Source: Deltaproteobacteria bacterium UBA7527
GTDB taxonomy: Bacteria > Desulfobacterota > Syntrophorhabdia > Syntrophorhabdales > Syntrophorhabdaceae
Assembly (NCBI GenBank): GCA_002478225.1
Contig: DLMV01000080.1
Span: 103,845 to 115,905 of the forward strand
Direction of reading: 5' to 3'
DNA: 12,061 nucleotides
This document shows, piece by piece, positions 7,815-12,061 of this stretch. The notes under the pieces were generated by a model. That model worked only from the letters and a program-made list of their open reading frames with translations, was not told the origin of the DNA and ran no database searches. Position numbers and translations under genes: made by a program. Positions within the stretch are counted from its first letter, which is position 1. Every line of letters begins with the position of its first letter.

Positions 7815-9104
7815 ATGAGAGCTCTTTTGATCGCGTACTCATTTCCACCTTCCCAGGATGCACAGGCCATTAGGTGGTACTATCTGACGAATGCATTGGC
7901 CGCACTGGGAATCAAGATCGATGTCCTTACGATAAAAGGCTTTTCCGAGGGATCCCCGTGGAGTTTCCATCACACCATACGTATCTTTAGATCGTATCCG
8001 GGATTTTTCGAATACCTCTCGCTGCAGACAAAGAAAAGGATCGGAGTCGAAGGACCGGAGAATAGCGAAATGAGAAGAACCCTTGGCTTCAGGGTTCTCA
8101 AATACCTCTATTGGAAGTTAAGAAAGGGGATAGGGGGTCTTCTGCCGGGGGATATAAGAACAGAATGGCTTCCTTTTGCTTTGAGATTAATTAAAAGGCA
8201 AATACCCATTGGGGAATATGACGTGATCATAACCTCCCACGAGCCATGGGTTGACAGTCTCATAGGGTTATACTTAAAGAAGAAGAATAAAAACATCAAG
8301 TGGGTTGCGGATTTTGGAGATCCTTATGTATTAACCGGCACGCCAAGATGGAAATTATGGTTTGAGAACCGCCTGGAAAGGTCAATATATGAAAGCGCAG
8401 ATTTGCTGATATTTACAAATAGAGCAGTAATAGCTTATCTTGAAGGCAAATATCCTTTTTTGCAGCAGAAGAGAAAATTAATTGCGGAGCAGGGCTTCAG
8501 CCTGAAAGTTTCCGGTGAGAAGGAAAGCGAGGCGACCGTCAAGAATGTTTTTACTATGGCTTACACAGGAACCTTCTACAGGAGATCACGAGATCCGTCG
8601 AACCTGATCAAAGCGCTTTCCATGCTGGACTTTGAATACACGTTTGTCCTTGCAGGAAGGAATGAGGAGTTTCTGAAGGCATTCGATGGATTGGGCAAGC
8701 GCTTTCAATACATCGGGATTGTAGATCATTTCGACGCTCTCAAACTTCAGAAAAAAAGTGATGTTCTGATACACATTTCAAACACAAACGCTCATCAATT
8801 TCCCGGGAAATTTTATGAATACCTCGGTTCCGGGAAGCCGGTGCTTTCCATTGTTCACAGGGAGGACGATCCCGTTGCGGGCATCACAGAAACCCTCAAC
8901 TGCGGGATAGTCTGCACAAACGATCCTCAGGAGATAAAGACATCTATAGAGGCACTTTATAAAAAGTGGAAGAACGGTGAAGCAGCCATCGGAATGTCAC
9001 CGGACCTCTACGAGTATTCCTGGGAGAGAAAAGCCGAGGCAATATCCGGGGCATTGAGAGAGCTTACCGGCACAGCTCCTTTTGCAAATAGTATAAGTAC
9101 CTGA
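7815..9104 (+). CDS. GT-B (GT4-like) glycosyltransferase
   Basis: This 429-residue, probably membrane-associated cytoplasmic glycosyltransferase would add one sugar to the growing lipid-linked glycan. The N-terminal Rossmann half opens with MRALLIAYSFPPSQDAQAIR, the acceptor-side glycine/proline loop common in GT4-type enzymes, and contains a WVADFGDPY block (163-171) matching the 'ADxRDP' motif of relatives. The C-terminal donor half has MAYTGTFYRRSRDP, FVLAGRN and PGKFYEYLGSGKP (330-342), where E335 occupies the usual nucleotide-sugar-binding position. The canonical second glutamate of an EX7E motif is not obvious. The start ATG 7815 is supported by the strong ribosome site and by conserved sequence starting at the first residue. 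The stop TGA shares its last base with the next start (TGATG), so the two glycosyltransferases are likely coupled. Donor and acceptor cannot be assigned. Confidence 0.9.
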   Translation: MRALLIAYSFPPSQDAQAIRWYYLTNALAALGIKIDVLTIKGFSEGSPWSFHHTIRIFRSYPGFFEYLSLQTKKRIGVEGPENSEMRRTLGFRVLKYLYWKLRKGIGGLLPGDIRTEWLPFALRLIKRQIPIGEYDVIITSHEPWVDSLIGLYLKKKNKNIKWVADFGDPYVLTGTPRWKLWFENRLERSIYESADLLIFTNRAVIAYLEGKYPFLQQKRKLIAEQGFSLKVSGEKESEATVKNVFTMAYTGTFYRRSRDPSNLIKALSMLDFEYTFVLAGRNEEFLKAFDGLGKRFQYIGIVDHFDALKLQKKSDVLIHISNTNAHQFPGKFYEYLGSGKPVLSIVHREDDPVAGITETLNCGIVCTNDPQEIKTSIEALYKKWKNGEAAIGMSPDLYEYSWERKAEAISGALRELTGTAPFANSIST

Positions 9105-10333
9105 TGCGTATGCTGAAGAACGTTATAATATTGAATGATTTTGGTTATGTAAACGGCGGCGCGAGCCAGGTTGCACTGTCAAGCGCGATAGGCCTTTCTC
9201 GAGAAGGAATAAATGTGGTTTTGTTAACCGCTGCGGGGCCAGTGGAGCCAAGGCTTTCAGAAAATGGAGTTAAGGTCCATTGTATTGAGCAATTTGAAAT
9301 ATTAAAAGATCCGAATCGTGCAAGGGCTTTAATACAAGGCCTTTGGAATATAGAATCTGCACGTACTTTATGCAATGTTCTGAACGACTACGATCCCTCA
9401 TCAACGTTAGTACATCTTCATTCCTGGACCAAAGCGCTGTCCTCGAGCGTGGTGAGGATGGCGCGCAAAAAGGGATATAGGATAGTATGCACGCTTCATG
9501 ATTATTTTACCGTGTGCCCCAACGGTACCTTATTTGTTTTTTCAAAAAACTCTATTTGTAAACTTAAGCCACTCTCGCCTAAATGTATATTCGAAGACTG
9601 TGATAGAAGAAGCTATGGGCATAAAATATGGCGGGTAATACGACAGATGGTTCAGAACAACATTGGACTTGTTCCGAAACACATCAGATCTTTTATAACC
9701 GTAACACGTTTCAGCGAAAATATTCTCAGGCAATACCTTCCAAAAGATTCGAAGTTCACTTTGATATGTAACCCAATAGAGGCGACAAAAACTGAACCTG
9801 TACCGGTTGGTAAAAATAATATTCATATTTTAGTGGGGAGATTATCAAAAGAAAAGGGCGTCATCCCTTACATAAGAGTGGCAAAAGATGCAGGGTTGAA
9901 AACTGTATTTGTAGGAGACGGTGAATGCAGGGACGACGTATTGCGGATCGATAATCAGGCAGAGATAAGCGGTTGGGTGAACAGAGATGTAATAAATGAA
10001 TACCTTAACAGGGCGCGGGTTCTTTTATTTCCTTCATTGTGGTATGAGACGCAGGGCATGGTGGTGCTCGAAGCAGCTGCACGGGGCGTACCATCGTTGA
10101 TTCCCGATACCTGCGCAGCCAGCGATTTTATTATAGATGGAATGACGGGATTGTTGTATGAGGGCGGCAATTATGAGGATCTATTAAGAAAGATAAGATT
10201 ATTGCAAGATGATGCTTTTGTTGACGAGTTGGGAAAAAGGGCATATGAAAATTACTGGTCTAATCCATATACGCTGCATAGGCACACATCTGAGCTGCTG
10301 AATTTATATAAAGCGGTTTTAGAGAATGGGTAA
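9104..10333 (+). CDS. GT4 glycosyltransferase with four-cysteine insert
   Basis: This 409-residue retaining-type GT-B enzyme has NDFGYVNGGASQVALS near its N-terminus (acceptor-side glycine-rich loop), HDYF (132-135), and the donor half GRLSKEKG (245-252), FVGDGE and PSLWYETQGMVVLEAAARG, in which E315 and E323 form the EX7E motif of family GT4. An insert after HDYF carries C138 (TVCPNG), C152, C161 and C166. A comparable 'HDxxxxCP...C...C...C' pattern occurs in some GT4 enzymes of polysaccharide loci and may bind a metal or form a structural knot. ATG 9104 overlaps the upstream stop by one base; ATG 9110 is a possible alternative. The gene reads more AT-rich than its downstream neighbour, with many TTA, ATA and AAT codons, which hints at separate acquisition. 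Sugar specificity is unknown. Confidence 0.93.
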   Translation: MRMLKNVIILNDFGYVNGGASQVALSSAIGLSREGINVVLLTAAGPVEPRLSENGVKVHCIEQFEILKDPNRARALIQGLWNIESARTLCNVLNDYDPSSTLVHLHSWTKALSSSVVRMARKKGYRIVCTLHDYFTVCPNGTLFVFSKNSICKLKPLSPKCIFEDCDRRSYGHKIWRVIRQMVQNNIGLVPKHIRSFITVTRFSENILRQYLPKDSKFTLICNPIEATKTEPVPVGKNNIHILVGRLSKEKGVIPYIRVAKDAGLKTVFVGDGECRDDVLRIDNQAEISGWVNRDVINEYLNRARVLLFPSLWYETQGMVVLEAAARGVPSLIPDTCAASDFIIDGMTGLLYEGGNYEDLLRKIRLLQDDAFVDELGKRAYENYWSNPYTLHRHTSELLNLYKAVLENG

Positions 10334-11228
10334 GTTTTTGGAGAGAAGAGTATCGGTTGTGATACCAACCTATAATGCAGGAAAAGACTTGCAACGTTTA
10401 ATCGACTCTATCCGTTCGCAAACAGTTCAATCTGAGATCCTTGTGGTCGATTCACAATCACAGGACGGGACCGCCGATATTGCAAATTCATGCAAGGTTG
10501 AGAGGGTGATTCGGATCAAGAGGGATGAATTTAATCACGGCAAGACTCGGAATTATGCCGTTCAGCAATCGGCCGAAGATGTCGTTGTCTTCTTCACACA
10601 GGACGCGCTGCTCTGTGATGAACGCTGCGTCGAAAGGCTCACGGAACCTCTTGAACGGGCTGACGTTGCTGCATCTTACGGAAGGCAGGTCCCGCGGGAA
10701 GACGCAAAACCAACCGAGCAGTTCGCGAGGCTCTTCAATTACCCGGAAAGCCCCGCTGTAAAGGGATTGGAGCACGTACCCGAGATGGGCATAAAGACAT
10801 TTTTTTTCAGCAATGTCTTTTCGGCGGTCAGGAGGAGGGAATTTGAAAAGCTTGGCATGTTCCCCGAAAATATTATAATGTTCGAGGACATGATCTATGC
10901 GGCCAAACTGATCGTCAACGGCTACAGGATCGCCTATGTGCCGGAAGCAAAGGTGATGCACTCTCACAACTATTCTTTAGCCGAACAATTTAAAAGATAT
11001 TTCTATGCCGGTGCTTCTTTTAAACAACAGCCGTGGTTCCTGCAATACGCCGAATCGGGAAAAGAGGGCAGGCTCTATATCCGGCAGCAGATAAGGTACT
11101 TATTGAAGGAAAACAGATACCCGTGGATATTGTATGCGCTGTGCGAAGCATTCTGTAAATATTGTGGATACTACCTGGGTCTTCATTATGGCAGGATCCC
11201 TGCAGGGCTGCCGCAAGGAAGGATATGA
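10326..11228 (+). CDS. GT2 glycosyltransferase, rhamnosyltransferase-like
   Basis: This 300-residue GT-A-fold inverting glycosyltransferase begins with RRVSVVIPTYNAG (7-19). It continues with VVDSQSQDGT (40-49, including D42 and D47), FNHGKTRNYA (69-78), TQDA (91-94, in the metal/nucleotide-binding position), YGRQVPR (118-124), FEDM (186-189, probable catalytic acidic pair) and HSHNYS (212-217). The HGxTRN, TQDA, YGRQ and HSHNYS set is typical of enzymes annotated as rhamnosyltransferases in O-antigen loci, so a deoxysugar donor such as dTDP-rhamnose is plausible but not proven. No dTDP-rhamnose synthesis genes lie in the window. ATG 10326 overlaps the previous gene by eight bases, and a TTG at 10338 is a weaker alternative. 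The stop overlaps the next start as ATGA. The final 40 residues contain a short hydrophobic, aromatic stretch that may touch the membrane. Confidence 0.92.
   Translation: MGKFLERRVSVVIPTYNAGKDLQRLIDSIRSQTVQSEILVVDSQSQDGTADIANSCKVERVIRIKRDEFNHGKTRNYAVQQSAEDVVVFFTQDALLCDERCVERLTEPLERADVAASYGRQVPREDAKPTEQFARLFNYPESPAVKGLEHVPEMGIKTFFFSNVFSAVRRREFEKLGMFPENIIMFEDMIYAAKLIVNGYRIAYVPEAKVMHSHNYSLAEQFKRYFYAGASFKQQPWFLQYAESGKEGRLYIRQQIRYLLKENRYPWILYALCEAFCKYCGYYLGLHYGRIPAGLPQGRI
11215..11219 (+). promoter_or_regulatory. Shine-Dalgarno site for the sugar transferase at 11225
   Basis: AAGGA lies five bases before ATG 11225, inside the end of the GT2 gene. It supports ATG 11225, which overlaps the upstream stop as ATGA, as the true start. 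Confidence 0.6.
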
Positions 11229-12061
11229 CAACAGGAAGAAGTTCTCATACAGCCATATTCGTTGTGTCGGATATCGTGTCCGTCTATGCGTCGATCGTCT
11301 TCGCCTTTTATACGAGGATCTGGCTTGGCGGCGTCTTTGAACTGGTGCCCCTGAGCCACGGCATAGGGCTCTATTTTACCAGGTGGTGGATCCCCCTGGT
11401 GGTTGTTATGATGGTTATGTATAACCGCGGATACGGCATATTGATAACATTCTGGGACGAGTCCTTCCACGTATTGAAAAGCGTCTTCATATCATTTTTG
11501 GTCGTCTGGGTTATCTTTTCGCTCCAGAAAGAGTCGGAAACGGTCTCAAGGATAATTGTTACGCTCGGTTTCTTTTATATGATCTTTGTCATGTCATCCC
11601 TGAGGGCATTCCTGAGATTTCTCTTGTACAAGCTCGCAGGTCTTCGCAGGGAGGTTGTTCTTTATGCCGGTCAGGGAGATTTCAACGATAGTGCGTTAAG
11701 GTTGTTCCTGGATGATGAGTGGTATTCCGGATATGCCGTGATCGACAGACAGGATCACGACATTGCCGGGAGGCGCGTAAGAACTTGTTTTGTTCCCATT
11801 GAATGCGCAGATGAAAAGACAATACGGAAACTGAAGCCCGGTTATAAAGATCTCATTATCATCTCCGATGCGACAGGTCTGTCATTCATGAACACGGAGA
11901 TAAAGACCTATATCGGCAAGAGCCTGGCTTTGATCACGACCACAAATGGACTTTTGTCGCCCAACAGGCTTTTCCTCAAAAGGGTTTTTGATATCGTCTT
12001 TTCCTGTTTTGCCTTGATCCTGCTGCTCCCGTTCCTTGTTGCTGTGGCTGTTGTCATTAAA
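11225..12061 (+). CDS. Polyprenyl-phosphate sugar-1-phosphate transferase (WbaP/WcaJ-type), 3' partial
   Basis: The frame is open from ATG 11225 to the right edge, giving 279 residues without a stop. The layout matches large polyisoprenyl-phosphate hexose-1-phosphate transferases, which start glycan synthesis by moving a sugar-1-phosphate from UDP-sugar to undecaprenyl phosphate. Four likely membrane helices (about 9-31, 50-67, 84-100 and 108-135) are followed by a soluble regulatory domain (about 140-235, opening REVVLYAGQGDF). Then comes the family-typical entry to the catalytic domain, NGLLSPNRLFLKRVFDIVFS (K252, R253, F255, D256), leading into the hydrophobic re-entrant helix with P269. 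The catalytic core and its Asp-Glu pair lie beyond the window. Whether it uses glucose, galactose or another sugar cannot be told. The residues just before KRVFD (TTNGLLSPN) look more like WbaP than WcaJ, a weak hint. ATGA overlap with the GT2 gene places it in the same transcription unit. Confidence 0.9.
   Translation, partial: MTTGRSSHTAIFVVSDIVSVYASIVFAFYTRIWLGGVFELVPLSHGIGLYFTRWWIPLVVVMMVMYNRGYGILITFWDESFHVLKSVFISFLVVWVIFSLQKESETVSRIIVTLGFFYMIFVMSSLRAFLRFLLYKLAGLRREVVLYAGQGDFNDSALRLFLDDEWYSGYAVIDRQDHDIAGRRVRTCFVPIECADEKTIRKLKPGYKDLIIISDATGLSFMNTEIKTYIGKSLALITTTNGLLSPNRLFLKRVFDIVFSCFALILLLPFLVAVAVVIK

Noticed and set aside
10800..10807. Run of eight T inside the GT2 gene, as a possible phase-variable tract
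   Set aside because: The run encodes Phe-Phe-Phe in a conserved part of the protein (TFFFSN) and is in frame. Several similar T-rich codon runs exist in the window, so there is no sign of a contingency locus.
10488..10967. Antisense open frame (about 159 codons) opposite the GT2 gene
   Set aside because: It has no domain features, and the sense frame carries all GT2 motifs without a break.

Overview
This window is a stretch of a surface-polysaccharide (O-antigen, capsule or exopolysaccharide) biosynthesis locus, with every recognised gene on the + strand. The machinery is of the Gram-negative type: an O-antigen-ligase-like membrane protein, a Wzm/Wzt-type ABC exporter, and a WbaP/WcaJ-type initiating phosphoglycosyltransferase. 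The moderate base composition, frequent AGG/AGA arginine and ATA isoleucine codons, and the gene mix would suit an anaerobic Desulfobacterota- or Nitrospirota-like bacterium. That placement is an impression from reading, not a computed result.

Layout: (1) 2-409, the C-terminal end of a protein with a putative Ig-like (He_PIG-type) repeat and a Lys/Pro/Ala-rich tail, cut by the left edge. (2) 449-2452, an O-antigen ligase/polymerase-like membrane protein with a TPR-like C-terminal extension. (3) 2505-4066, an ABC-2 permease and its ATPase, overlapping by ATGA; the ATPase lacks the C-terminal carbohydrate-binding domain of long Wzt proteins. (4) 4076-5077, a radical SAM enzyme with a second, C-terminal cysteine cluster. 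(5) 5082-7664, a large fusion of a CsaB-like polysaccharide pyruvyltransferase domain, a coiled-coil/basic linker and a GT-B glycosyltransferase. (6) 7815-11228, three further glycosyltransferases: two of GT-B/GT4 type and one GT2 rhamnosyltransferase-like. (7) 11225-12061, the N-terminal part of a polyprenyl-phosphate sugar-1-phosphate transferase, cut by the right edge before its catalytic domain.

Taken together, the genes read as one pathway. The sugar-1-phosphate transferase starts the glycan on undecaprenyl phosphate, and four glycosyltransferase domains extend it. The pyruvyltransferase domain, and perhaps the radical SAM enzyme, modify it. Wzm/Wzt flips the lipid-linked glycan, and the ligase-like protein transfers it to an acceptor. 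Most junctions overlap or are separated by only a few bases, so the block is probably one operon; the one larger internal gap is 150 bases at 7665-7814. No tRNA, rRNA, CRISPR array, insertion sequence or convincing terminator was seen. The least ordinary parts are the pyruvyltransferase-glycosyltransferase fusion and the radical SAM enzyme next to the exporter.
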